From contig CP036434.1 of NCBI GenBank assembly GCA_007751475.1, positions 2,418,001 through 2,482,000 on the forward strand: DNA of 64,000 bases, in the 5' to 3' direction. Source of the DNA: Saltatorellus ferox (GTDB lineage Bacteria > Planctomycetota > UBA1135 > GCA-002686595). Positions within the stretch are counted from its first letter, which is position 1, and each line of letters opens with the position of its first letter. Under the pieces are notes generated by a model. It was not told the DNA's origin and ran no database searches. It saw only the letters and a program-made list of their open reading frames with translations. Below, piece by piece: positions 16,519 through 25,594 of the stretch. Both the position numbers and the translations under genes were made by a program.

Positions 16519-17103
16519 TCAGCGTGACTTGCGCTGGCGTTTCGCCTCCTCCGAGACGATGCGACGCGCGCGGGCCCGGACCGAGGCTTTCGGATCGTCG
16601 GCTCCCGCCTCCAGAGCGCGCCGCGCGGGCTCCTCGTACCGTGGGTGCTGAAGGCTGAGGCGGTAGAGTCCGTCCATTGCCCAGGCGCGCAGGAAGGCGT
16701 GCTCGGACTGGCAGCCGTTCGTCAGGAACTCGGCGAGAGGCTTCGCGCACGTCGCGGGGATCTCCAGGTGCTGAATGAGCTGCGCGAGGTGGAGCCGCGC
16801 GTCGACGGGGTCATTCTCGTAGGGGGCTCTCTCATGGGGGTCTCTCTCATGAGGGTCTGCGTCTAGCCCACGTCGAGCGAGGCGCTCGACCGACGCCGCG
16901 GGGATCGCTCGACCGCTGCGGGCGTGCCGCAGCAGGAGCCAGGACGCCGGTACGGAGAACTCCGGGTCACCGCAGCCCGCGATCAACTCGTCGACCCAGC
17001 CGTGTCCACCCTCCGGCGGCATGCGCCGATCCGCTTCCGTCGCGAGGGCGTCGACGCCGCCTTCGCGGTAGGCATCGGCCAGGGCCCGCAGAAGGGCCGT
17101 CAC
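16519..17103 (-). CDS. Hypothetical protein with HEAT-like C-terminal repeats
   Basis: 194 residues from GTG 17103, which overlaps the stop of the M28 peptidase gene by 4 bp (GTGA), indicating translational coupling. It is helical throughout; the C-terminal stretch LRAWAMDGLYRLSLQHPRYEE and the following RRALEAGADD look like HEAT or Armadillo-type helices. The middle has a short tandem repeat in DNA and protein (DPHERDPHERAPYENDP). The function is unknown; it could act with the upstream peptidase. Confidence 0.66.
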   Translation of the reverse strand: MTALLRALADAYREGGVDALATEADRRMPPEGGHGWVDELIAGCGDPEFSVPASWLLLRHARSGRAIPAASVERLARRGLDADPHERDPHERAPYENDPVDARLHLAQLIQHLEIPATCAKPLAEFLTNGCQSEHAFLRAWAMDGLYRLSLQHPRYEEPARRALEAGADDPKASVRARARRIVSEEAKRQRKSR

Positions 17104-18212
17104 AGCTCGGTGTCCTCCGACACGAATTCCTCGAGCACCGCGGCCAGCCCCAGGGTCACTCGGGCGAGGCTCTCCGTGTCGAGCCGTTCCGGCAGGTCCT
17201 CGCTCGTGTGATAGTACGGGTCGCGGAACACCGCGGTGTCCGTCACCATGAGCGCGCGGTAGCCGACCTGGGCGAACGACCAGTGGTCGGACCACCCGAC
17301 ACCCGCGATCGCCGATGGCAGCGAAGCGCCTTCGCTGGGAAACTCGCTCAGCGCGCGGAACCGACCGATCGTCCTGCGAACGAGTCCGGAGGAAAGCAGG
17401 TTCCCGACGAACGCGACGAAGTTGCCGCGGCTCGGGTAGGCGGCGCGCAGGATCGTCGACGGATAGTTCTGGGAGCCGTCCTCGTCGGTGTAGTAGCCGA
17501 GGGTTTCCAGGCTCCACATCGCGCGGATGTCGTCCTTGCGGTCGCGGCACGCGCGAGCGTAGACGAGGCTCCCCATCGTGTCCTGCTGGAAGTGTGGCGG
17601 CTCTTCGTTCGTGAAGAAGACGAAGCGCAAGGTACGATCGCACGGCGCGCCTGCGAATCGCTTCGCGAGCGCCAGCAGCGCGGCCGTCCCCGAGCCGTTG
17701 TCGTTCGCCGCAGGCACTCCGTAGAAGCCGTCGTAGTGAGCACCGACGACGACGATCTCCTCGGGAAGGGTTCGGCCGATGATCTCGACTTCGAGGTTCG
17801 CGGTCGTCTGGCCGGCCACTTCGAAGGGGATGCGGAGTGGGTCGTAGCCGTGGGCCGTCAGCTGCCGTTCGAGGTAGACCAGCGCCGCTTCGAGACCCAC
17901 CGGGTGTTCGAGGCTCCGCGCTCCGATGACGCGGCCGAGTTGATGCAGGTGCGCCGCGAGTTCTTCGGCCAGCGTTTGCTCGGGGACGGTGGCAGGGGCC
18001 GTCTCTCCCGAGAAGCTCCGCCCCGGCATTCTGACGCTGAAGAACCAGCCGGCGCCAGCCAGTGCGAGGATCGTGAGCACGAAGCCACGCCGGATCCTGA
18101 AGTGCCGCCAGGCGGATCTGCGAGGAGCGTCTGGCCCGGAAGCACCGTCGGGTTCGTGGCTGATCGGGTCGGAGGCATCGACTGGCATGCGCTGGTAGCT
18201 TCCGGACTGCAC
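17100..18212 (-). CDS. Membrane-anchored M28-family zinc peptidase
   Basis: A single N-terminal membrane segment (GFVLTILALAGAGWFF, about residues 43-58) is followed by a periplasmic M28 domain with all ligand blocks: VVVGAHYDG, ANDNGSG, FFTNEEPP, a Glu/Asp position in SLETLGYY, GWSDHWSF and the final YHTSEDLPERLD. The family removes N-terminal residues from peptides (leucine or glutamine-cyclase-like branches). It lies in a two-gene operon with the HEAT-like protein. An ATG at 18188 is a possible alternative start. Confidence 0.88.
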   Translation of the reverse strand: MQSGSYQRMPVDASDPISHEPDGASGPDAPRRSAWRHFRIRRGFVLTILALAGAGWFFSVRMPGRSFSGETAPATVPEQTLAEELAAHLHQLGRVIGARSLEHPVGLEAALVYLERQLTAHGYDPLRIPFEVAGQTTANLEVEIIGRTLPEEIVVVGAHYDGFYGVPAANDNGSGTAALLALAKRFAGAPCDRTLRFVFFTNEEPPHFQQDTMGSLVYARACRDRKDDIRAMWSLETLGYYTDEDGSQNYPSTILRAAYPSRGNFVAFVGNLLSSGLVRRTIGRFRALSEFPSEGASLPSAIAGVGWSDHWSFAQVGYRALMVTDTAVFRDPYYHTSEDLPERLDTESLARVTLGLAAVLEEFVSEDTEL

Positions 18213-18262
18213 TCACGGCTGTCAAAGGTCGTCTTTAGGCTCGGCCTGGTAATCTGATCCCC

Positions 18263-18673
18263 ATGAAACTCTTCGATCCAGGCCCGCGCGACCGTTCCAC
18301 CTCACTGGGCCTGCTGCTCCTCCGCCTCGCCGCTGGCGGAATGATGATGAGCCACGGCATTCCGAAGCTCGCCAAGTTCAGCGAGCTGAAAGGCAGCTTC
18401 CCTGATCCGCTGGGGATCGGCCATCTGCTGTCGCTCGTCAGCGCGATCGGCTGCGAGGTGGGCTGTGGACTGCTCGTGGTTCTGGGACTGGGAACGCGTA
18501 TCGCCACCCTGCCCGTCGTCTTCACGATGGGCGTGGCCGCGTTCATCGTCCATGGCTCGGATCCCTGGGCGAAGAAGGAGCTGGCCGTGCTCTACGGGCT
18601 CGTGTTCCTCGCGTTCTTCTTCACGGGTGCGGGGCGCTTCTCCATCGACGGCAAGAACGCGAAGTCCGGCTGA
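18263..18673 (+). CDS. DoxX family membrane protein
   Basis: 136 residues with four hydrophobic segments and the DoxX pattern LLLLRLAAGGMMMSHGIPKL at the start, then GLLVVLGLGTRIATLPVVFTM (described here in parts) and a C-terminal GAGRFSID. DoxX proteins are small inner-membrane proteins associated with redox or thiol stress; the exact role is unknown. It is divergent from the M28 operon with 50 bp between, and upstream of the large unknown gene at 18747. Confidence 0.87.
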   Translation: MKLFDPGPRDRSTSLGLLLLRLAAGGMMMSHGIPKLAKFSELKGSFPDPLGIGHLLSLVSAIGCEVGCGLLVVLGLGTRIATLPVVFTMGVAAFIVHGSDPWAKKELAVLYGLVFLAFFFTGAGRFSIDGKNAKSG

Positions 18674-18746
18674 AGCGTGTAGCCAGGGCGGAAGAGTCCT
18701 GGTGCGACCCGTGGGGTGGCTCTTGCGTTTGAGTTAGTCTTCTTGG

Positions 18747-20999
18747 ATGGCCGATCGACCGTCCCTTTCCTCCGTGCCGACCCTGGCTCTCGTGGCCACC
18801 TCGGTGCTCTTCGCCAGTCTGGGTACGACCCTCGCGCTGCGTGGATTCGTTCTGGGCGAGTCTGGACGCGGGACGCAAGAGCCGACCCTCGACGCCGCGG
18901 CCGCGCTCATCGATCACCCCAGGATCGAGATTCGGGCTGGCTCGAGTGAGGAGTCCGTCGTCCGCGGCGCGGCGCTGCGCCTGGCATCCGCATGGAGGGA
19001 TCTCGGCCACGCGGGCGCACTGGCGTCGAGTGCCGAGAGCGACGCGGAGACTGCCGGGCACATGGTGGTGACGCGCCCCTTTCCCGAATCGCTGCCCGCT
19101 GAATCGAAGTTCTGGGCCTCCCTCGGTCTGACCCGGGAGGGCGATCTCCTGGTGACGGGAGAGGGCCATGCGTGGCCCATGGAGTCCGCGGGAGTCGCGA
19201 TCACGCTGATGCCCGCTCATCTGGAGCGCGCGGGCGAGAGGCTGGCCCCGCTGGAACTCGCGGACGTCGCGTCGGCCTGCGCGGGCGCGATCACCGTGAT
19301 CATCGGGAAGACCGCCGATTCCGCTTCGGTCGTCCACGGACTCGATGCCCTCGGGCGCGGCGGCCCTCCCGTTGCGCCCAGGCTCGTTCTCTGGAGCGAG
19401 GGGCAGCGGGTTTTCGAGGCTCGGCTCGACGAGCGAGGCGGAGCCATTCTTCCGGGGGCCGAGTTCTCCGTCGTGTCCGGCCCGAGACCGGCGGGGGAGC
19501 GGTTTCAGGAGCTGTCTCAGCGAGCAGCGGGCATCGTATCCACGATCGGGTCCTTCGGATGGGAGAGCCAGGCACCGCGCGTGCTGGAGTGGTCGAGCCT
19601 CGCGGCACGCGCCCGTGATGGTGCCGCGCAGCGCGCGGGTTGGTACGACGCGGCCGTGCATGCGCTCGTGGTCAAGGCAGGCGTGCCTGCGAGCGAGGAC
19701 GACGCTCTCTTCGCCTTCGCCGAAGCGGAGCTGCTCAGCGCCTTCGGGCCGCCCGGGACTCCTTGGTTGGCGCGCGGCCTCGTCCACGAGCTGGTCCGGA
19801 GCAGCGGTGGATTTACGCTCGAGGAGATCGAGTCGCGTTCGGGCGCGGTGACCTTCGACGAGATCGTCGGGCCTGGACGTGGGAGGAATCGGATGGTTCT
19901 GGCGCCTGCGGAAGCGCGACTCGCGCGGTGTCTGTGCGAAGAACTCGGAATGGGAGTCGCCGAAGCCTGGGGCTTGGCGGTGGCCGGGAACGTGGATCTG
20001 GATCGGTCGCTGCGCGAGCGCTGGAAGGCGAGCCTCCAGCGCTTCCCGATCGAACGGAGGTCGCCCTCGATGCGGCTGACGAAGAGTGGGGCGCGGGTCG
20101 AGGTGAAGGCGACCGCGAGTGAGCTCGCGAGCCCGGATTTCCTGCGGGAACTCGACCGGATCGCAGCCCTTGGTTTTCGGGGGATCGCCCTCGAGGTGCA
20201 CGTTCCCGTGGCGCCGCCGGGAGCGACGGAGCGGCGGCATGCGCTGGACGGTCTCGGCGGCTGGGGGCGGGACGTCACGATTCAAGGAGACGGGCTCGTT
20301 CTGGCCTGTGCGCTGGAAGCGCGGTCTCGCGGTCTGGATGTGACGCTGGCGCCGCGCTTCGTCACCAGCGCCTCCGGGGGGGCCGGGCGACAGCAGATCC
20401 ACGGTAGCTCCGAGCGGCTTCTGCTGTACGGCGAGCGTCGCGCGCTGGCGATGGAAGGGATGGCGTGGCTTGCGGAGCAGGCGGAGGCCACTGGACTGGT
20501 CGTGCTGGACTCCGAGGACATGCCGTGGATCTATCCCGACGCGGCGTCGGTGCCCGATCCCGAGGCGCTGGCTGCGCTGGAGAACACGCGGCGTCAGGCG
20601 CTCGTGTACTCGGCGCCCTTCGCGGGTGAGCGTTTCGTCTTCACCCCCGCGCCGAGGGTGCGCGACCTGGCCCTCGAGAACCTGGCGAGTCCGGCCTTGC
20701 GCGGGCTGCTCCAGGGGCCGCTCGCTCACGTGAAGCTCCGCGTCGGTCTGGACGTTCAGCGAAGGCTTCAGGGTTCCGGGTGGAGGGAGCGTTCGAGTTC
20801 GAGCGAGGTGGCCGCGGAGCCCGCGCGCTCGGAGTTCGCGCTCGTCGGGCCCTGGTACGTTCGGGCGCGGGACGCTGACCGATCAGGCGTGGACGCACCA
20901 GACCTCAGCTTCGAGGAAGATGCGCGCCTCCGGGACCTGAGCGGCGCGATCAGCGCGGAAGCTGTTCCAGGAGCCGCTGGATCAGATCGGCCGAGGTGA
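18747..20999 (+). CDS. Large hypothetical exported protein, 750 aa
   Basis: Starts with a membrane or signal segment (PTLALVATSVLFASLGTTLAL, residues about 11-31). The middle has a region resembling a gluzincin-like or substrate-binding fold but no HEXXH. The C-terminal third (FLRELDRIAALGFRGIALEVHV, then LDVTLAPRFV and TGLVVLDSEDMPWIYPD) follows a beta/alpha-barrel rhythm like glycoside hydrolases, without a family I can name. Its last 50 bp overlap the end of the convergent sulfatase gene. Amino-acid composition and codon use match the neighbours. Confidence 0.65.
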   Translation: MADRPSLSSVPTLALVATSVLFASLGTTLALRGFVLGESGRGTQEPTLDAAAALIDHPRIEIRAGSSEESVVRGAALRLASAWRDLGHAGALASSAESDAETAGHMVVTRPFPESLPAESKFWASLGLTREGDLLVTGEGHAWPMESAGVAITLMPAHLERAGERLAPLELADVASACAGAITVIIGKTADSASVVHGLDALGRGGPPVAPRLVLWSEGQRVFEARLDERGGAILPGAEFSVVSGPRPAGERFQELSQRAAGIVSTIGSFGWESQAPRVLEWSSLAARARDGAAQRAGWYDAAVHALVVKAGVPASEDDALFAFAEAELLSAFGPPGTPWLARGLVHELVRSSGGFTLEEIESRSGAVTFDEIVGPGRGRNRMVLAPAEARLARCLCEELGMGVAEAWGLAVAGNVDLDRSLRERWKASLQRFPIERRSPSMRLTKSGARVEVKATASELASPDFLRELDRIAALGFRGIALEVHVPVAPPGATERRHALDGLGGWGRDVTIQGDGLVLACALEARSRGLDVTLAPRFVTSASGGAGRQQIHGSSERLLLYGERRALAMEGMAWLAEQAEATGLVVLDSEDMPWIYPDAASVPDPEALAALENTRRQALVYSAPFAGERFVFTPAPRVRDLALENLASPALRGLLQGPLAHVKLRVGLDVQRRLQGSGWRERSSSSEVAAEPARSEFALVGPWYVRARDADRSGVDAPDLSFEEDARLRDLSGAISAEAVPGAAGSDRPR

Positions 21000-22452
21000 G
21001 CTCCGTGGCGGCCGTGGGGTCAGGGTGGGTGGAGCAATCGAAGAGTCGCGGCTCGGCCCAGCCGTTGTCGGTGCGCCGGGCCACGAGGCGGTAGCGGTCG
21101 GTGCGAACCGTGCCCCACGGTCCGAAGTAGGCGGCGACGGAGGTGCGCGGCGCTCGACCTGGATCGCGCAGGACCGGAGTGAGGTCGATGCCGTCGAGGG
21201 GGGCCGCCATCGGTGCCTCGGAAAGGCTCGCGAGGGCCAGGAGTGTCGGTGCCAGATCGATGGACGCGACCAGCGATGCGGTCGCCGAGCCCGCTTTCGT
21301 CACGCCGGGTGCGCGCACGATGAGGACGCTGCGGAGCGATCGATCGAGGACCGTGTGCTTGCCCCAGACGCCGGACTCACCGAGGTGCCAGCCGTGGTCG
21401 CCCCAGAGCACGACGATGGTGGAGTCCGCGAGGTCTTCGGACTCGAGCGCGTCGAGGACGACGCCGACCTGGCGGTCGACGTAGCGGACGCAAGCGAGAT
21501 AGGCGCGACGCGCGGTGATCGCTTCCTGTGCGTCGAGGGGAAGACGCGGCCCAGGCCCATCGAAGAGGTCTGAATCGTAGCGCGTGAACTCTGCGCTCCT
21601 GTGGGTCGATGGCACGCGGAGGTCCGGCGGTGAAGCGGGCGCTTCGATCTCGATGCCCGCCATCGCTTCCCAGTCCGCGCGGGGGGCGACGAAGGGCAGG
21701 TGAGGCTTGTAGAAGCCGACGCCCAGGAAGAAGGGCGAATCGGCGGCCTTCAGTTCGCGAAGTTTCTGCGCGGCCGCTGCGGCCATGAGGCCATCGGGAA
21801 GGTCGGTGTCCTTCTCCGCGGTGAACTGCATCAGCGCGCGGTGGTTCTCGCCGTCTTCGCGATGCTCTCCGTTCGCGTAGGCGAAGAACGCGCCCCAGCC
21901 GCGCTTCCAGGGGCCGAACGGCGTGGCCAGTTCGTCCCAGGCATGGGGGAGTTCATGATCTCCGTCGCCCTGGCCCGAATAGGCGAACACGCGGCCATCG
22001 GGCGTGTGTGAGATCTTTCCGATGCAGACCGTGTGGTAGCCGCCGCGGCGGAAGGCCTCGGGCAGGCTCTGTGCGACCGGTCGACCGCCGGAGTCAGAGA
22101 GGGCGGCGGGCCTCAGCTTCGTGGCGCCCTGGTAGAGCGCTTCGTTGGCGAGCGCGCCGGAGGCGGCGGGGCTGCGGCCGGTGAGCAGCGCATAGCGCGA
22201 GGGGCCGCACGAGGGAGCCTGGACGAAGTGACGATCGAAGCGTAGCGCGGTCGCGGCGAACGCGTCCATGTGTGGAGTGCGCGCGGCCGTTGAACCATAG
22301 CAGCCGAGTTCGGGGCGGAGATCGTCGATCGCGATGAACAGGACGTTCATCGGCGCGGGAGAATCCGGTTCCTGCGCGCTGCAGGGTGCCGCGAGCTGGA
22401 GTCCGAAAAGGGACGTCCCGAGGAAGGTCGCGAGGAGGCTGGCGACCTCCAT
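20950..22452 (-). CDS. Sulfatase, iduronate-2-sulfatase-like (formylglycine type)
   Basis: Start taken at ATG 22452, directly before a signal peptide (LATFLGTSLFGLQLAAPCSA). The sulfatase fold begins MNVLFIAIDDLRPELGCYG (metal-binding DD). The activation motif CGPSR has its cysteine at residue 82 (to be converted to formylglycine), followed by LLTGR. GVGFYKPHLPF and VVLWGDHGWHLGE complete the active site. The pattern is closest to iduronate-2-sulfatase-like members of family S1, abundant in Planctomycetota that degrade sulfated polysaccharides. It starts 2 bp after the stop of the small gene at 22455. Confidence 0.9.
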   Translation of the reverse strand: MEVASLLATFLGTSLFGLQLAAPCSAQEPDSPAPMNVLFIAIDDLRPELGCYGSTAARTPHMDAFAATALRFDRHFVQAPSCGPSRYALLTGRSPAASGALANEALYQGATKLRPAALSDSGGRPVAQSLPEAFRRGGYHTVCIGKISHTPDGRVFAYSGQGDGDHELPHAWDELATPFGPWKRGWGAFFAYANGEHREDGENHRALMQFTAEKDTDLPDGLMAAAAAQKLRELKAADSPFFLGVGFYKPHLPFVAPRADWEAMAGIEIEAPASPPDLRVPSTHRSAEFTRYDSDLFDGPGPRLPLDAQEAITARRAYLACVRYVDRQVGVVLDALESEDLADSTIVVLWGDHGWHLGESGVWGKHTVLDRSLRSVLIVRAPGVTKAGSATASLVASIDLAPTLLALASLSEAPMAAPLDGIDLTPVLRDPGRAPRTSVAAYFGPWGTVRTDRYRLVARRTDNGWAEPRLFDCSTHPDPTAATELTSADLIQRLLEQLPR

Positions 22453-22454
22453 GC

Positions 22455-22673
22455 TCAGCTCTCCTTGGCGGCGTCTTCCGCAGCGATCTTCCCGCGCTTG
22501 CGAGGGGCGACGCCCTGGATCTCGATGGATCCATCGTCGAGGAGAGCCTTGATGGCGGGCTCCTCCGCCTGCTTGGGCGAGATTTGCCCCTTGCCGCCGG
22601 GCACGAGAAAACAGCGCTTGCCGCCCGCGAGGGGCAGCCGAATGGGCTTGGTGGTCTTGTTCTTGATGTCCAT
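22455..22673 (-). CDS. Small hypothetical protein, 72 aa
   Basis: Starts MDIKNKTTKPIRLPLAGG and continues with CFLVPGGKGQISPKQ, then a Lys/Glu-rich end. The beginning reads like a small beta domain (turns at GG and PGG), with no signal or membrane helix. The ATG at 22673 is the first Met after the palindrome; the frame upstream only translates the palindrome. It is separated by 2 bp from the sulfatase gene, so the two probably form an operon. No function can be given. Confidence 0.55.
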   Translation of the reverse strand: MDIKNKTTKPIRLPLAGGKRCFLVPGGKGQISPKQAEEPAIKALLDDGSIEIQGVAPRKRGKIAAEDAAKES

Positions 22674-22752
22674 GATCGGGGACGACGGTAAGCAAACCGG
22701 CCGCGAAGCGCGCACCCGGATCCAAGATCCCCACCAAAACCCCTCACCCGCC

Positions 22753-22907
22753 AAGCCGATACAAACGGACCAGGTGCATCCATTCCGGAACAAACGGACC
22801 AGGTGCATCCATTCCGGTACAAACGGACCAGGTCCGTTTGTACCGGAATGGATGTACCTGGTCCGTTTGTTCCGGAATGGATGCACCTGGTCCGTTTGTA
22901 TCGGCTT
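22753..22907. repeat. 155-bp near-perfect palindrome built of ~36-bp units
   Basis: Arms of 77 bp are symmetrical about the single base at 22830, with only one mismatch noticed (GTGCATCC against GGATGTAC). Each arm contains two tandem copies of a unit with ACAAACGGACCAGGT and CATCCATTCCGG. The right end runs into the stop codon of the ASPIC/UnbV gene (22906-22908). It could form a very strong hairpin and may act as a transcription end or a REP/BIME-like element. Confidence 0.85.
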
Positions 22908-25443
22908 AGCGGGTCAGGGTTTGCCAGGTGTTGAGGGGGGCCTCGTGGGTTGTTTTTTGGCCACCTGGCCAGGTCACTTCGATCGAGTCGATCGCGGTGG
23001 CCTTGCCCAGGCCGAAGTGGAGTTCGGGGGCGTTGCCCGTCAGGTAGCCCTGGCCCGCTCGCAGGGACTGGCGGTGGGTTTCGTCGTTGGTGAGCTTGAT
23101 GGTGACGGTCGCGCCGATGGCGTAGGGATTGAGGCCCGGTTGGCGCAGACGGATTCCCTTCCATTCACCCAATCGGGGAGAATCGTTTCTCAGGAGGATG
23201 ACGCGGCCGTTGTTCGAGGTAACCAGAAGGTCCACGTCTCCGTCCTGGTCGTGGTCCGCGCCGATCGCTCCCCGGGACGACTGTGCGATCGTGGTGACCG
23301 CCGGCGGGAGGGGGTCAGCGAGGCGGAACTTGCCCGTTCCATCGCCGAGAAAGAGCTGGTCCGTCTGGCCCACGCAGATCCCCGTGCTCTCGTAGTCCGG
23401 GCTCGTGTAGCCGTTCGCCACGTAGAGGTCCAGGTCTCCGTCGAGGTCCAGGTCGAAGAGCTCCGCTCCCCACGACGTCTTCCCGATTCCGCTCGGGCCC
23501 AGGCCCGAACGCACCGTGTAGTCATGGAAAGAGGCGCGTCGGCGCTTCGAAGAACGGTCCGAGACCACGCTGTTGAGGTAGAGCGCGTTCGCCTCCAGCT
23601 CCCAGTTCGTCAGGAACACATCCTCGTCCCCGTCGCGGTCCACGTCGCCGACCGCGAGCCCCATCCCGCCCCGCGGGTCGTCCAGGCCCGTCGAGAACGA
23701 CACGTCCTTGAAGGTTCCATCGCCTTCATTCCGAAAGAGGACGTTGAACGAAACGTCGTTCGCCACGTACAGGTCCTCGTCGCCGTCCTGGTCGAAGTCC
23801 CAGAAAACCGACTGCATCCCGCGACCCTGCACGTCCAGAAGACCGAGGGCCTCCGTCGCATCCTCGAAGGCCAGCTCGCCTCTCTCAGCCAGCAGGTTTC
23901 TGAGGTACACGTTCCGCTGGCCCGGGAAAGCGAACGGCAGCATTTCGACCGGATCCTCGCGCTGGTAGCGGCCGAGCTCCTCCGCGGGCGGCATCTTCTC
24001 GAGGTCGTACTCGAGGTAGCTCGTGATGTAGAGATCCAGATCGCCGTCTCCGTCCGCATCCGCCGCCGTGACGCTCGCGCTCCAGAGATCCAGCTTCGGC
24101 AGAAGCTCCGTCGCCTCGGTGAACGCGCCGTTGCCCTTGCCGAGGTACAGGCGGTCCGGTCCGTAGTTCGCGCAATAGAGGTCGAGATGGCCGTCGCCAT
24201 CGACGTCCACGAAGAGCGCTCCCATCCCCGCGTCGCCGCGGCCGAGCCCCGCCGCCAGCGTGATGTCCTCGAAGCGCCCGCCTCTTAGACCACGGTAGAG
24301 CCGATCGGGAAGGGGATCGGTTCCGGGCCGCCCCGCGCCCTGCAGGATCACCAGGTCGAGCCATCCATCTCCGTCCACGTCACCCCAGGCCGCACCCGGC
24401 CCCATGGTGGGGCGGATGTCGAGCTGCTCCGCCGCGCCCTCGAAGTGCACCACGTCGATACCGCTTTCCCGCGTGGCGTCGACCAACGCCGCGCCCGGAG
24501 TCCTCGCTGGATCCCCCCGAAACGGCGCTTCTCGGTTGGGCTGTTTCTCGGCCGAGTCCACGTGGAGAAAGAGCGTCATCCCGATACCGGGTAGCTCGAG
24601 TGCTTCCGCCAGCCCCTCGGGCATCGCGAAAGCGAGTTTCGACGCATCGTTGCCGCGAGGCGTGAGGGCCGCCACCTTTCGCGGCTTGACCTGCTGCACG
24701 AACATGGCCGCGTCCAGCGGCGCCTCGGTGGCCAGATCGAAACTCCCTCCCTCCAGCTCGAGCGTCAGATCGATCGTCAACTCCGTCCCGTCCGAATCCA
24801 GCACCAGCGGTCGCAGCGGATCCGCGCGCAGGAACGCCTCGACGCCTTCCACTGCCATCCGCCACCCGAGGTCCGAAGGCGACTCGGGCGCGCGACTCGG
24901 AGGTCCGAACAGCAGCAGAGTGGACACCTGCCCCGCCTCCGGCGGCGTCAGGACGACCCTGCCGCCGCGAACGCAGTGGCCGTCTCGCCGAATCAGATGC
25001 CCAAGGTCCCAGCTGGCGTTCGCCCCCCCGGATCGAGCCGCCCTGGGTGCCGTCGACCCCTTCACGACGACCGGCCTCGACCCATCGAGGATCACGAACT
25101 CGTCGCGGCCGTGCAGGAGCGCCGTCACCGACACCTCCGGCGGCTTGCCCGGCGTACTCAGTCTCACCTGGAACTCCCCACGCACCAGCGCCCCGCGCGT
25201 GACCTCGGGGGACAGCGAGGTCAGCGGGGCGAGAAAGCTATCCGACGCGAGCGGGGACCCCAGGACCTGAACTCCCTCCGGCGTCGAGATCGAGATCGTG
25301 CTCTTCACCGAGCCCGAAGGTTCGGGCTGGGTGCCTGCGCCATCTTGCGAAACGAGGGAGCCCGGCGAGGGAGCAGGCGGACGGACGGGAGCGAGGAGGG
25401 CCGGGACGGCAAGAAGGCACATCGGCGGGATCAAGCACTGCAT
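22906..25443 (-). CDS. Secreted CRTAC1-like protein with FG-GAP/VCBS repeats and C-terminal ASPIC/UnbV domain
   Basis: Start at ATG 25443 with the signal MQCLIPPMCLLAVPALLAP. From about residue 320, repeated calcium-binding blades of type DVDGDGWLDLVI, DVDGDGHLDLYCANYG, DADGDGDLDLYI, DFDQDGDEDLYVAND and DLDLDGDLDLYVANGY form a beta-propeller. The last about 75 residues (AIGATVTIK, GYLTGNAPELHFGLG, IEVTWPGGQ) are an ASPIC/UnbV domain. This architecture is common in Planctomycetota and is exported; its ligand is unknown. It ends in the large palindrome. Confidence 0.9.
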   Translation of the reverse strand: MQCLIPPMCLLAVPALLAPVRPPAPSPGSLVSQDGAGTQPEPSGSVKSTISISTPEGVQVLGSPLASDSFLAPLTSLSPEVTRGALVRGEFQVRLSTPGKPPEVSVTALLHGRDEFVILDGSRPVVVKGSTAPRAARSGGANASWDLGHLIRRDGHCVRGGRVVLTPPEAGQVSTLLLFGPPSRAPESPSDLGWRMAVEGVEAFLRADPLRPLVLDSDGTELTIDLTLELEGGSFDLATEAPLDAAMFVQQVKPRKVAALTPRGNDASKLAFAMPEGLAEALELPGIGMTLFLHVDSAEKQPNREAPFRGDPARTPGAALVDATRESGIDVVHFEGAAEQLDIRPTMGPGAAWGDVDGDGWLDLVILQGAGRPGTDPLPDRLYRGLRGGRFEDITLAAGLGRGDAGMGALFVDVDGDGHLDLYCANYGPDRLYLGKGNGAFTEATELLPKLDLWSASVTAADADGDGDLDLYITSYLEYDLEKMPPAEELGRYQREDPVEMLPFAFPGQRNVYLRNLLAERGELAFEDATEALGLLDVQGRGMQSVFWDFDQDGDEDLYVANDVSFNVLFRNEGDGTFKDVSFSTGLDDPRGGMGLAVGDVDRDGDEDVFLTNWELEANALYLNSVVSDRSSKRRRASFHDYTVRSGLGPSGIGKTSWGAELFDLDLDGDLDLYVANGYTSPDYESTGICVGQTDQLFLGDGTGKFRLADPLPPAVTTIAQSSRGAIGADHDQDGDVDLLVTSNNGRVILLRNDSPRLGEWKGIRLRQPGLNPYAIGATVTIKLTNDETHRQSLRAGQGYLTGNAPELHFGLGKATAIDSIEVTWPGGQKTTHEAPLNTWQTLTR

Positions 25444-25594
25444 GACGTGGATCCTACGGCTTCCGCGCCGGCCTCCCACCCCGTGGTGGACGTCCCTTTC
25501 TCAGGCCCCCCGTAATTCGCGGTAAACTGGCGCCATCCAGCGGGGTAGCCCCTCCGGAAACCCACGAAAACCAGCCTCCACCCAGGAGTCCTCC

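Noticed and set aside
18621..20729. 702-codon minus-strand frame opposite the 750-residue protein
   Set aside because: Composition typical of an antisense shadow (Arg/Pro/Gln rich). The plus-strand frame starts with a proper hydrophobic leader and has an ordinary composition.
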